DNA of 29,609 nt, taken from assembly GCA_900763685.1 (NCBI GenBank), contig CAAFLF010000026.1:1-29609 (forward strand), read 5' to 3'. Below the pieces are notes generated by a model. It did no database searches and was not told the origin of the DNA. It was given only the letters and a program-made list of their open reading frames with translations. A program made the position numbers and the translations under genes. This DNA is from an uncultured Oscillospiraceae bacterium (lineage in GTDB: Bacteria > Bacillota > Clostridia > Oscillospirales > Oscillospiraceae). Positions 7,788 through 15,103 of the stretch are shown here, piece by piece. The stretch's first letter is position 1, and each line of letters opens with the position of its first letter.

Positions 7788-8543
7788 TCAGTCCTCCAGG
7801 TCCAGCAGGACGGGGCAGTGGTCGCTGCCCAGGACCTCGTCCAGGATGTCGGCGGTACGGACCTTGGGCAGCAGCCGCTCGGAGAGGAGGAAGTAGTCGA
7901 TGCGCCAGCCCACGTTCCGCTCCCGGGCCCGGGTGCGGAAGCTCCACCAGGAGTAGCGGTCCCTCGCGTCCGGGTGCAGGCGGCGGAAGGAGTCCGCGAA
8001 GCCGGCGGAGAGCAGCTCCTCCAGCTTGCCCCGCTCCTGGTCGGAGAAGCCGGGGTTATTGTGGTTGGTGTCGGGGTTTTTGAGGTCGATGTCCTCCCGG
8101 GCGACGTTGAGGTCGCCGCAGAGGACCACGGGCTTGACCTTATCCAGCTCCGTGAGGTAGGCCCGGAGGTCATCCTCCCAGAGCATCCGGTAGTCGACGC
8201 GCTTGAGGCCGTCCTGGGAGTTGGGGGTGTAGCAGCAGACGAGGTAGAAGCCCTCGAACTCCGCCGTGATGACCCGGCCCTCGTGGCGGTGGATGTCGTC
8301 GCCAAAGTCATAGGTGACGGAGAGGGGCTGACGCCGGGTGAAGATGGCGGTGCCGGAGTAGCCCTTCTTATCGGCGCTGTTCCAGTAGCGGGTGTAGCCC
8401 GGCAGCTCGAACTCCGCCTGCTCCGGGCGCATCTTGGTCTCCTGCAGGCAGATGACGTCGGCGTCCACGATGTCGCAGAAATCCAAAAAGCCCTTGCCGA
8501 GGCAGGCCCGGAGGCCGTTGACGTTCCAGGAAACCAGTTTCAT
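7788..8543 (-). CDS. xth: Exodeoxyribonuclease III / AP endonuclease
   Basis: 251 aa, the usual length for the family. Active-site residues are present: Asn7 (SWNVNGLRA), Glu35 (LQETK), GDLNVAREDIDL and the terminal SDHCPV. It cuts DNA 5' of abasic sites and removes blocked 3' ends in base excision repair. First gene of a three-gene operon with tatD and a radical SAM gene. AGGGAGG lies close upstream of the ATG at 8543. Its promoter is 8575-8603. Confidence 0.95.
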   Translation of the reverse strand: MKLVSWNVNGLRACLGKGFLDFCDIVDADVICLQETKMRPEQAEFELPGYTRYWNSADKKGYSGTAIFTRRQPLSVTYDFGDDIHRHEGRVITAEFEGFYLVCCYTPNSQDGLKRVDYRMLWEDDLRAYLTELDKVKPVVLCGDLNVAREDIDLKNPDTNHNNPGFSDQERGKLEELLSAGFADSFRRLHPDARDRYSWWSFRTRARERNVGWRIDYFLLSERLLPKVRTADILDEVLGSDHCPVLLDLED

Positions 8544-8574
8544 GGCGAAGCCCTCCCTTTTCGGTATCCCACAG

Positions 8575-8603
8575 AGTATACCCTAAGCGGCGGGAAAAAG
8601 CAA
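8575..8603 (-). promoter_or_regulatory. Promoter of the xth operon, -35 inside the upstream terminator tail
   Basis: On the minus strand: TTGCTT (8598-8603), 17-nt spacer, TATACT (8575-8580). The -35 hexamer overlaps the last stem bases and U-tract of the terminator of the upstream XRE gene. Confidence 0.72.
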
Positions 8604-8632
8604 GCCTCCCCGCGCCAGGCGGGGAGGCTTGC
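8595..8632 (-). terminator. Rho-independent terminator of the XRE/TPR regulator gene
   Basis: 14-bp perfect stem (8600-8613 with 8619-8632), 5-nt loop, then five U's on the minus strand (8595-8599). Confidence 0.88.
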
Positions 8633-8653
8633 CGTCAGGGGGAAAGACCGGCG

Positions 8654-9676
8654 TTACCGGCAGGCTTTCAGGTTTTCCCGGTAGCCCTGGACGGTCTCGC
8701 ACTCGCCGAGGCCCCAGTCGGTCTGGAGGATGTCGATGATCCTTTCATAGGCCTCCGCCTCGCCGGCCCGGTCCTGGGAGAGGCGGGAGAGCTGGGCGAC
8801 GCTGTCCCAGGGGTCGGTATAGCGGGGCTTTGGCTGGAGGGCGGCCGCCTGGCGGTAGTCCGCGATGGCGGCGGGGTAGTCGGCCTCCCGGGCATGGCAG
8901 TCCGCCCGGCAGAGGTAGACCAGCCAGTTCTCCGGGTCGTTCGCCACCATGGCGTTCCAGGTCTCCCAGGCGGCGGAGCGGTCACCCCGGGCCTTTTGGA
9001 GGAGGCCCTGGTAGTAGGGGAGCTGGAAGTCCCGGCGGAGGGCGGAGAGCTTCGTGAGGGCCTCCTGAGCCTCGGTGAGGCGGCCGTCCGCGAGGAGGTT
9101 ATCCAGGAGGTAGAGGTAGGCGGGGCTGTGGTCGGGGTACTTCTCCACATAGGCCTGCCAGTAGGCGATGAGACGGCTGTGGTTCGCGAAGTTCCAGTCC
9201 GCGAGGGCACCGCCCATGGCCCAGGTCAGGGCGTCCAGGTTGTCCTTCTCCCGGGGACGGAGGTCGATGGCCTCCTTCGCGGCCTCCTCCGCCCGGGAGC
9301 GGAAGCCCTCCGCCATGTGGTTATAGAGCTCCGCCAGGAGCGTCAGGCAGCGGGGGCGGTACTCGGGGTCCAGGGCGTCCTGCCGGAGCTGGGCTTCCGC
9401 CTGGCGGAAGGTCTCAAGGGACATTCTCGGCTCGTTTTCCATCCGCTGCCGGACGCGGCGGAGGTGGGTCTCCGGCCCGCTCTCAAAGAGCTCGTCCAAC
9501 GTCAGGCCCAGGGCGGCGGAGAGCGCCGGCAGCAGGGCGATGTCCGGCAGGGACTCCCCCCGCTCCCACTTGCTGACGGCCTGGGGCGTGACCCCCAGGG
9601 CCTCGGCCAGCTTCTCCTGGGTCAGGGCGCTCCGGTGCCGCCCGGAACGGATCTGCTTGCCCATGTTCTCGGTCAT
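8654..9676 (-). CDS. XRE-family regulator with C-terminal TPR region
   Basis: 340 aa. Residues about 5-65 form a Cro/CI-type helix-turn-helix (HRSALTQEKLAEALGVTPQAVSKWERGESLPD). The remainder is alpha-helical with TPR-like repeats, for example residues 115-340, used for protein or peptide binding. It is probably a cytoplasmic regulator; target and signal are unknown. AAGGAGGA lies 9 nt upstream of the ATG at 9676. A 12-bp tandem duplication (9662-9685) creates a second in-frame ATG four codons later (9664) that has no good ribosome site. Monocistronic, with its own terminator. Confidence 0.87.
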   Translation of the reverse strand: MTENMGKQIRSGRHRSALTQEKLAEALGVTPQAVSKWERGESLPDIALLPALSAALGLTLDELFESGPETHLRRVRQRMENEPRMSLETFRQAEAQLRQDALDPEYRPRCLTLLAELYNHMAEGFRSRAEEAAKEAIDLRPREKDNLDALTWAMGGALADWNFANHSRLIAYWQAYVEKYPDHSPAYLYLLDNLLADGRLTEAQEALTKLSALRRDFQLPYYQGLLQKARGDRSAAWETWNAMVANDPENWLVYLCRADCHAREADYPAAIADYRQAAALQPKPRYTDPWDSVAQLSRLSQDRAGEAEAYERIIDILQTDWGLGECETVQGYRENLKACR

Positions 9677-9776
9677 GTTCTCGGTCCTCCTTCGGTTTGG
9701 ATGCTCTCAGGATAGCACCAGCGCCGCTCCGGGACCAGCGACCGTCCGTTGGGCCGGGGACAACGGGCGGTTGGGG

Positions 9777-10802
9777 TCAGAGCAGTGCCCGGAGGGCGGC
9801 GATGTCTTCCTCTGTGGTGGACCAGCTGGTGGCGAAGCGGACGGCGGCGCGGGTAGCGTCCAGGTTCTCCCAGAAACCGAAGGAGACGTGCTTTTGAAGC
9901 TCCGCCATTTTGGTTTTCTCCAGGATGATGAACTGCTGGTTGGTGGGGGAATCCAGCAGGAAGGGGTAGCCCTTCTCCCGAAAGAGGGCCTTCAGCTCCT
10001 GGGCCATGGCGATGGCGTGGGCGCTGATCTGAAAGTAGAGGCCGTCCGTGAAGAGGGCGTCGAACTGGACGCCCAGGAGCCGTCCCTTGGCGAGAAGGGC
10101 CCCGTGCTGCTTCATCTGGGTCAGGAAGTGGGCGGGGGCATTTCCGCGGGGGAAGACCACGGCCTCGCCGCAGAGGGCCCCCACCTTGGTGCCGCCCAGG
10201 TAGAAGGCGTCACAGAGGGCGGCGATCTCCGGCAGGGTCAGGTCGTTGGCGGGGCTCATGAGGCCGTAGCCCAGGCGGGCGCCGTCGAGGTAGAGGCGGA
10301 GGTTTCGCTTCCGGCAGACCGCCGCGATGGCGGTGAGCTCCGATTTCGAGTAGAGGGTGCCGTACTCCGTGGGGAAGGAGAGGTAGACCATGCCGGGGAA
10401 GACCATGTGCTCGTGGTTCTCGTCGGCGTAGAAGGCGGCGCAGAAGGCCTCCACATCCTCCGCCCGGAGCTTGCCGCTCTCCTGGGGCAGGGTCAGGACC
10501 TTGTGGCCGGAGAACTCGATGGCCCCGGCCTCGTGGACGCTGACGTGGCCGGTCCCGGCGCTGAGGACGCCCTCCCAGGGGTGGAGGAGGGTGTCGATGA
10601 CAAGCTGATTGGTCTGGGTGCCGCCCACGAGAAAGTAGACCTGCCCCTCCGGGCAGGCGCAGGCGGAGAGGATCCTCTCCGCGGCGCTCCGGCAGTAAGG
10701 GTCCGAGCCGTAGCCCGGCAGGGGTTCCAGGTTCGTCTCCATGAGACGGCGCAGGACCTCCGGATGGGCCCCGGCGATGTAATCACTGGCAAAGGAAAGC
10801 AT
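9777..10802 (-). CDS. ltaE: Low-specificity L-threonine aldolase-like PLP enzyme
   Basis: 341 aa. A fold-type I pyridoxal phosphate enzyme of the beta-eliminating lyase / threonine aldolase family, expected to split L-threonine or L-allo-threonine to glycine and acetaldehyde. Visible features: Gly-rich VGGTQTNQ (59-66), HVSVHEAGAIE (86-96), Asp173 in LDGARLGYG that contacts the cofactor nitrogen, and the Schiff-base Lys206 in LGGTKVG. ATG at 10802 is chosen because GGAGG lies 8 nt upstream; the longer ATG at 10820 precedes that site. Own promoter (10835-10863). The substrate may be another beta-hydroxy amino acid. Confidence 0.9.
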   Translation of the reverse strand: MLSFASDYIAGAHPEVLRRLMETNLEPLPGYGSDPYCRSAAERILSACACPEGQVYFLVGGTQTNQLVIDTLLHPWEGVLSAGTGHVSVHEAGAIEFSGHKVLTLPQESGKLRAEDVEAFCAAFYADENHEHMVFPGMVYLSFPTEYGTLYSKSELTAIAAVCRKRNLRLYLDGARLGYGLMSPANDLTLPEIAALCDAFYLGGTKVGALCGEAVVFPRGNAPAHFLTQMKQHGALLAKGRLLGVQFDALFTDGLYFQISAHAIAMAQELKALFREKGYPFLLDSPTNQQFIILEKTKMAELQKHVSFGFWENLDATRAAVRFATSWSTTEEDIAALRALL

Positions 10803-10834
10803 GGGTCTCGCCTCCAACATTTTTTCTGGGTAAC

Positions 10835-10863
10835 AGCATAGCGGGGAAGGCTGGAAATGTCAA
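10835..10863 (-). promoter_or_regulatory. Promoter of the threonine aldolase gene
   Basis: On the minus strand: TTGACA (10858-10863), 17-nt spacer, TATGCT (10835-10840). The perfect -35 box begins within the TTCTTGAC tail that directly follows the coaBC terminator stem. Confidence 0.82.
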
Positions 10864-10865
10864 GA

Positions 10866-10896
10866 AGCGCCCCGGAAGCGGGGCTTCCGGGGCGCT
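10866..10896 (-). terminator. Terminator of coaBC
   Basis: 14-bp perfect stem (10866-10879 with 10883-10896), GGG/CCC loop, then TTCTT on the minus strand. It starts 5 nt after the coaBC stop codon. Confidence 0.8.
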
Positions 10897-10901
10897 GGGG
10901 C

Positions 10902-12101
10902 TTACTTTCTTCGCTCCTCGATGGCGTCCAAGAGGCGGGCGGCCACCTCGTCCTTGCCCAGGAGGGGCAGCTGCTCCGCGCCGTCCGGCGTCAGGAGGGT
11001 GACGACGTTGGTGGGGACGCCGAAGCCGGCGCCCTCGGTATTGAGGCTGTTGGCGGCGATCATGTCGAGATGCTTTTTCTCCAGCTTGGCACGGGAGTTC
11101 TCGATGAGATCCCGGGTCTCCATGGAGAAGCCGCAGACGAAGAGGCCGGGGTGCCGGTGCTCCGCCACCCAGCGGAGGATGTCCTCCGTCCGGGAGAGGG
11201 GGATGGAGAGCTCCCCGTCGCCCTTCTTCATCTTGTGCTGGGAAACGGTTGCCGGGCGGTAGTCCGCCACGGCGGCGGCCTTGATGAGGATGTCCGTCCC
11301 CGGCAGGGCAGCCTGCACGGCCTCCAGCATGTCCTGGGCGGAGGTCACGGGCCGGAACTGGACCCCCATGGGGGGCTGGAGGGCGGTGGGGCCGGAGATC
11401 AGGGTCACCTCCGCGCCCCGGAGGGCGGCCTCCCGGGCGATGGCGTAGCCCATGCGGCCGCTGGAGTGGTTGGTGAGGTAGCGGACGGGGTCCAGGGCCT
11501 CCTGGGTGGGACCGGCGGTGACGGTAACGTGGACGCCGGAGAGGGTCTTCTCCCGGGCCAGCTCCATGGCGATAGCGTCCAGCAGGACCTCCGGCTCCGG
11601 CAGCTTGCCGCTGCCCACATCCTGGCAGGCCAGAAGGCCGCTGGCGGGCTCGATGACGCCGAAGCCGTACTTCCGGAGGGTCGCCAGGTTATCCTGGGTG
11701 ATGGGGTTTTCCAGCATGGCGGTATTCATGGAGGGGGAGACCAGCTTGCGGCACTTGGCGGCCAGGACGGTGGTGGTCAGCATATCGTCCGCGATGCCGT
11801 GGGAGAGCTTCGCGAGGATGTTGGCGGTGGCGGGGGCGATGAGGATCAGGTCCGCCGCCTTCGCGAGGGAGATGTGGTGGACATCGTACTGAAAATCCCG
11901 GGCGAAGGTATCCACCACGCAGCGGTGGTTCGTCAGGGTCTCAAAGGTCAGGGGGGTGATGAACTGGGCGGCGTTTTCCGTCATGATGACGTGGACATCC
12001 GCCCCCGCCTTGCGGAGACCGCTGGCGACGCTGGCCATCTTATAGGCGGCGATGCCGCCGGTGACGCCCAGCAGCACACACTTTCCGGAGAGCTTTTCCA
12101 T
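10902..12101 (-). CDS. coaBC: Bifunctional phosphopantothenoylcysteine decarboxylase / synthetase
   Basis: 399 aa, typical length. It makes 4'-phosphopantetheine from 4'-phosphopantothenate, cysteine and CTP in coenzyme A synthesis. The N-terminal CoaC flavoprotein domain (1-180) shows His76 (DVHHISLAK), PSMN at 123-126 and the reactive Cys159 in GLLACQDVGSG. The CoaB domain (about 188-399) shows TAGPTQEALDPVRYLTNHSSGRMG and KAAAVADYRP. ATG at 12101 has AGGA 10 nt upstream. Upstream in-frame codons extend far but lie over the promoter and lack family similarity. It is divergent from coaX, the enzyme two steps earlier in the pathway's product chain. Confidence 0.96.
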   Translation of the reverse strand: MEKLSGKCVLLGVTGGIAAYKMASVASGLRKAGADVHVIMTENAAQFITPLTFETLTNHRCVVDTFARDFQYDVHHISLAKAADLILIAPATANILAKLSHGIADDMLTTTVLAAKCRKLVSPSMNTAMLENPITQDNLATLRKYGFGVIEPASGLLACQDVGSGKLPEPEVLLDAIAMELAREKTLSGVHVTVTAGPTQEALDPVRYLTNHSSGRMGYAIAREAALRGAEVTLISGPTALQPPMGVQFRPVTSAQDMLEAVQAALPGTDILIKAAAVADYRPATVSQHKMKKGDGELSIPLSRTEDILRWVAEHRHPGLFVCGFSMETRDLIENSRAKLEKKHLDMIAANSLNTEGAGFGVPTNVVTLLTPDGAEQLPLLGKDEVAARLLDAIEERRK

Positions 12102-12162
12102 GGCAGTTCCCATCCTGTTCCATAACGATAAGGTGTCGGGGTCCGGCCCCGAGGGTAAGCGA

Positions 12163-12191
12163 AGTATAGCAGAGCCTGCCGCCGATTGCAA
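12163..12191 (-). promoter_or_regulatory. Promoter of coaBC
   Basis: On the minus strand: TTGCAA (12186-12191), 17-nt spacer, TATACT (12163-12168). The leader to the ATG is about 55 nt. Confidence 0.78.
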
Positions 12192-12318
12192 CCGGGAATT
12201 TCCGCCGGGAAGAGGCCGGTTTCCGGAAACTGTAAGACGTGTTGCAAGAAACTGTAAGGTACGCTTCCAAAAACCGGAACGGGACGCCCGGATGGCAGAG
12301 AATGGAAGGAAAAAGTGC

Positions 12319-12347
12319 TTGCGTTTCGCTGGGAGAGCGGGTATAAT
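12319..12347 (+). promoter_or_regulatory. Promoter of coaX
   Basis: TTGCGT (12319-12324), 17-nt spacer, TATAAT (12342-12347). The coaBC and coaX promoters are back to back, about 130 bp apart, without overlap. The stretch between them holds no gene. Confidence 0.8.
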
Positions 12348-12405
12348 CAGCGGACCGCCGCCCATTTCCGGGGCGGGGAAAACCAAGAAAACTGAGGGAA
12401 AACCT

Positions 12406-13218
12406 ATGATCCTGACCATCGACATCGGAAACACCACCGTCTGCCTCGGCGGGGTGGAGCGGCTCCCGGAGGGCGGCTACGCCGTCCGCTTCACGGAGCG
12501 GCTGGACAGCACCACCGGCTGGGGCGTGCCGGAATACGTGGGGGGCATCTGGAGCGCCCTGCAGGAGCAGCGGCTGAAGCCGTCGGACTTTGAGGGGGCC
12601 ATTCTCTGCAGCGTGGTGCCCTATCTCGTGGCGACGCTGCGGGAGAGCGCCCAGCGGGTGCTGGGCTGTAAGCCCATGCTCATCACCCGGAAGCTGGACA
12701 CCGGCCTGACCCTGGACCTGCCGGAGCCGGAGAAGCTGGGCTGGGACCGGGTGGTGGACGCCGCCTGGGCCGCCGCCAACTATCCCCTGCCCCTCGTCAC
12801 CGTGGATCTCGGCACCTGCACCACGCTGAACGTGGTGCGCCGGGGCGGGATCTTCAGCGGCGGCGTCATCGCCGCGGGGGTGGAGACCGGCATCCGGGCC
12901 CTGGCCCGGAACACCGCCCAGCTCTCCGCCATCAAGCTGAGGACCCCGGACCACATCATCGGGAAGAACACGGCGGAGTGCATGCTCTCCGGCGCGGTGG
13001 CGGGCACCGCCGTCATGCTGGACGGCATCGTGGGGCGGATCGAGGAGGAGCTGGGGGAGCACGTCACCCTGGTCCTCACCGGCGGCGCCGCCCGGCTGGT
13101 GGAGCCCCTGCTGCGGCACGCCCACATCCACGACCCGGAGATGCTGACCCTGGGGCTGGCCTATCTCTACGACCGGAACCGGGAGCGGTGCCCCATGGCG
13201 GGGAACGAGGCGGAATGA
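12406..13218 (+). CDS. coaX: Type III pantothenate kinase
   Basis: 270 aa. Catalyses the first step of CoA synthesis, ATP-dependent phosphorylation of pantothenate. ASKHA-fold marks: N-terminal phosphate loop TIDIGNTTVCLGG, VTVDLGTCTTLNVV, GGVIAAGVETGIRALARNTAQL and the C-terminal LVLTGGAA. The frame is open far upstream of 12406, but homology begins at MILTIDIGNT and GAGGG lies about 8 nt before this ATG. The upstream part also overlaps the promoter and the start of coaBC. Type III enzymes need a monovalent cation and are insensitive to CoA feedback (family knowledge). Confidence 0.96.
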   Translation: MILTIDIGNTTVCLGGVERLPEGGYAVRFTERLDSTTGWGVPEYVGGIWSALQEQRLKPSDFEGAILCSVVPYLVATLRESAQRVLGCKPMLITRKLDTGLTLDLPEPEKLGWDRVVDAAWAAANYPLPLVTVDLGTCTTLNVVRRGGIFSGGVIAAGVETGIRALARNTAQLSAIKLRTPDHIIGKNTAECMLSGAVAGTAVMLDGIVGRIEEELGEHVTLVLTGGAARLVEPLLRHAHIHDPEMLTLGLAYLYDRNRERCPMAGNEAE

Positions 13219-13221
13219 AAG

Positions 13222-13251
13222 GAAAGGAGAGGCCGGAAGGCCTCTCCTTTC
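13222..13251. terminator. Hairpin between convergent coaX and zinc-ribbon gene
   Basis: 13-bp perfect stem (13222-13234 with 13239-13251), GGAA loop. It lacks a long T-run on either side. It overlaps the stop codon of the minus-strand gene, so it may serve both directions. Confidence 0.6.
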
Positions 13252-13501
13252 ATGCTCTCGTCCCCTTCCGCTTCCAGAGGACCAGGACGCGGTCGCAGGC
13301 GGGGCAGTACCAGCCGCCCTCCAGCTCCGGGGCGGAGATGGCGTCCCGGCTGCCGAAGAACATCTTCCGGAAGTGCTTCCCCTCGGACTCCCCCGGCACC
13401 CTGGGGTAGAGGGTGGGACCGGCGCCGATCTTGCAGACCACGTCGCCCTCGGTCATCGCTGCCCCGCAGAGGGGGCAGCGGAGGGCTTTCCTCTCTTCCA
13501 T
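13250..13501 (-). CDS. Small zinc-ribbon protein (DUF6487/PF20097-like)
   Basis: 83 aa. Two CxxC pairs, Cys9/Cys12 (CPLCG) and Cys66/Cys69 (CPACD), should bind one zinc. The conserved Trp before the second knuckle and the VLVLWKRKG tail resemble the PF20097 family of small clostridial zinc ribbons; the family name is from memory. Function unknown. GGGAGG lies 6-7 nt before the ATG. Third gene of the padR operon, starting 13 nt after the DUF2812 gene. It contains no helix-turn-helix. Confidence 0.78.
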   Translation of the reverse strand: MEERKALRCPLCGAAMTEGDVVCKIGAGPTLYPRVPGESEGKHFRKMFFGSRDAISAPELEGGWYCPACDRVLVLWKRKGTRA

Positions 13502-13513
13502 ATCGTTCCTCCC

Positions 13514-14656
13514 TTACTGAATGGGGCCCATCAGGGCCTCCAAATGGTCCCGTAGGTCCTCCACGCCGCGGTAGCGGTAGACCACGGCTTTGCCGCCCTT
13601 CCCCAGGGCCAGCATCTGGAATTGCTCCCCGCTCTCCCAGAGGATGGCGAAGTCCGCGCCGGGGCAGTCCAGCCGCTCCTCCCGCCAGGCGAGGTTCTGG
13701 ATGCGGTCCATCTCCCTTTGGGCCCTGGCCACGGTCTCCGTCAGGAAGGGCAGGGTCACATGGAGCGTCACGCTGTCAAGGCCGGGGTGGTAGTACCCAT
13801 TCAGGGTGGAGAGCCGGCGGTCCTCCGGCGGACGGTAGCCGCTGATGCCGTCCTCCTCCGTCCGGACCTGGTAGGGGACGAAGAGGGTGAAGCCCAGGCG
13901 CTGGGTGTCCTTTTCGTCCACCCGGCAGGGATAGGTGGTCTCCATGGCCGCGATGCTGGGGAGGCCCGGGACCTCCGCCCGGGGGAAGCTCTCCCGCTGG
14001 ACCAGCCAGCCTCCGATGAGGACCAGCAGCGCCAGGGCGCCCAGAACCGCGAAGGCGGCGTTGCGCCGGGGCTGGGGTTTGTCAGGAACAGGGGTCCCGC
14101 CCTGGGCGAGGGTCTCCCGCAGGGCCCGGAGCTTCTGCCGCCCCAGGATGCCGCCCACATCCTCCCAGATCACCCAGATCAGGGCCGTGGCGGGCAGCTC
14201 CATCAGCAGGAACATCGGCAGGAGCTCCGGGCAGAGAACGATGGCCCAGAGGAGCAGCAGAAGAACGAAGCCGTGGACGGCGGCGATCCGGGTATTGGCG
14301 CGCTTCAGAGCCCGGTCCAGGCTGTCCAGGGCGGCAAGGCGGCTCTCCTCGTCGGAGTAGGGCTCCGGGGCCGCCGGGTCCTCCGCGTAAAAGAGGTGGA
14401 AGACGCTCCAGGCCCCGGCGTAGTCCCAGCCCGCCTGCCGGTAAAGGGCCTTCCGGACCTCCAGGTCCGGGTCCTTCCGGCTGCCCATGGGGGCAAGGCG
14501 GTAGCGGCGGGCCTTCGGTTCGCCCTTCCGCAGCCAGCAGAAGCCGTCCCCGATCCGGCCGGGGAAGAGGCCCTGGGCGGCCAGGCGCTCCAGCCAGCGC
14601 TCCATGCCGGGGCCGTCGTAGGGGGCGACGGGATTGATGCGCAGTGTGTAGCTCAT
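13514..14656 (-). CDS. DUF2812 membrane protein in a PadR operon
   Basis: 380 aa. The N-terminal cytoplasmic part (about 1-120) looks like DUF2812: MERWLERLAAQGLFP, then GFCWLRKGEPKARRYRL. Two hydrophobic helices at about 124-142 and 146-165 and a third at 199-219 follow. A C-terminal region (220-380) is probably outside the membrane. DUF2812 genes commonly sit behind padR-type repressors and are thought to be their main regulated partner; activity unknown. ATG at 14656 overlaps the padR stop codon (ATGA) and has GGAGGA upstream. The longer open frame running to 15043 only reads through padR in another frame. Confidence 0.85.
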   Translation of the reverse strand: MSYTLRINPVAPYDGPGMERWLERLAAQGLFPGRIGDGFCWLRKGEPKARRYRLAPMGSRKDPDLEVRKALYRQAGWDYAGAWSVFHLFYAEDPAAPEPYSDEESRLAALDSLDRALKRANTRIAAVHGFVLLLLLWAIVLCPELLPMFLLMELPATALIWVIWEDVGGILGRQKLRALRETLAQGGTPVPDKPQPRRNAAFAVLGALALLVLIGGWLVQRESFPRAEVPGLPSIAAMETTYPCRVDEKDTQRLGFTLFVPYQVRTEEDGISGYRPPEDRRLSTLNGYYHPGLDSVTLHVTLPFLTETVARAQREMDRIQNLAWREERLDCPGADFAILWESGEQFQMLALGKGGKAVVYRYRGVEDLRDHLEALMGPIQ

Positions 14657-14967
14657 AGGTCCTCCTCCGCGTCCAGGACGCATTGCCGCAGCCGCCGCAG
14701 CTCCGCCTGGTAGGCGGCCCGGCCGGTCTCTGTCAGTTGATAGGTACGCTTTCGCCCGGCGAGGTCCGTCTCCACTTCCCGGATGTATTTCTCCTCCAGG
14801 AAGCGGGCCAGGATGGTATAGAGGGTGCCGGGACCCAGCTTCACCCGGCCCGCCGTCCGCTCCGCCACCGCCTGGGCGATCTCCGTGCCGCAGACATCCC
14901 GCCGGGCCAGGACCATCAGGGTGTAGAACATGGCCTCCGTCAGCGGCCCCCGCTCCCGCGCTCCCAT
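14653..14967 (-). CDS. PadR-family transcriptional repressor
   Basis: 104 aa. Winged helix-turn-helix with family landmarks LTEAMFYTLMVLARRDVCGTEIAQAV and KLGPGTLYTILARFLEEKYI, and the wing ending in RKRTYQLTETGR. PadR proteins repress small operons and release DNA upon binding hydrophobic or phenolic ligands. ATG at 14967 is preferred to the ATG at 14985 because AGGGAGGA lies 6 nt before it. It is the first gene of padR-DUF2812-zinc ribbon and lies directly below a palindromic operator that covers its -10 box, so it probably represses itself. Confidence 0.92.
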   Translation of the reverse strand: MGARERGPLTEAMFYTLMVLARRDVCGTEIAQAVAERTAGRVKLGPGTLYTILARFLEEKYIREVETDLAGRKRTYQLTETGRAAYQAELRRLRQCVLDAEEDL

Positions 14968-14993
14968 GGACAGTCCTCCCTTCATAATATCGA

Positions 14994-15022
14994 GATACGA
15001 TATCGAGTATCGATATCGTATC
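14994..15022. promoter_or_regulatory. Palindromic operator over the padR promoter
   Basis: Perfect inverted repeat with 13-bp arms (14994-15006 and 15010-15022) around a 3-nt centre; the arm reads GATACGATATCGA. It covers the -10 box (15015-15020) and the expected start of transcription of the padR operon. By position it is an autorepression site. The letters differ from the classic ATGT-N-ACAT PadR boxes, so recognition by this PadR is inference. Confidence 0.75.
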
Positions 15023-15043
15023 AGAACGCAGAGAAATTGTCAA
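15015..15043 (-). promoter_or_regulatory. Promoter of the padR operon
   Basis: On the minus strand: perfect TTGACA (15038-15043), 17-nt spacer, TACGAT (15015-15020). The -10 is embedded in the palindrome. Confidence 0.78.
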
Positions 15044-15066
15044 GCGCTTTGGGCGGTGGGCAGGGA

Positions 15067-15096
15067 AAAGGCCGGAGACGGGGGTCTCCGGCCTTT
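15067..15096 (-). terminator. Terminator of the GNAT gene
   Basis: 13-bp perfect stem (15067-15079 with 15084-15096) with a 4-nt loop, 8 nt downstream of the minus-strand stop codon. U-rich bases lie on both sides (AAA at the left foot, TTTCGTTTTC at the right). Confidence 0.75.
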
Positions 15097-15103
15097 CGTT
15101 TTC

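Noticed and set aside
9680..9776. Promoter for the XRE regulator
   Set aside because: A TATCCT -10-like hexamer is present, but the -35 region at the proper distance (TGGTCC) is weak. Not reported as a feature.
12052..12405. N-terminal extension of coaX frame and of coaBC frame beyond their starts
   Set aside because: Both extensions overlap the opposite gene's promoter or start and lack family similarity. Internal ATGs at 12406 and 12101 have ribosome sites and match family N-termini.
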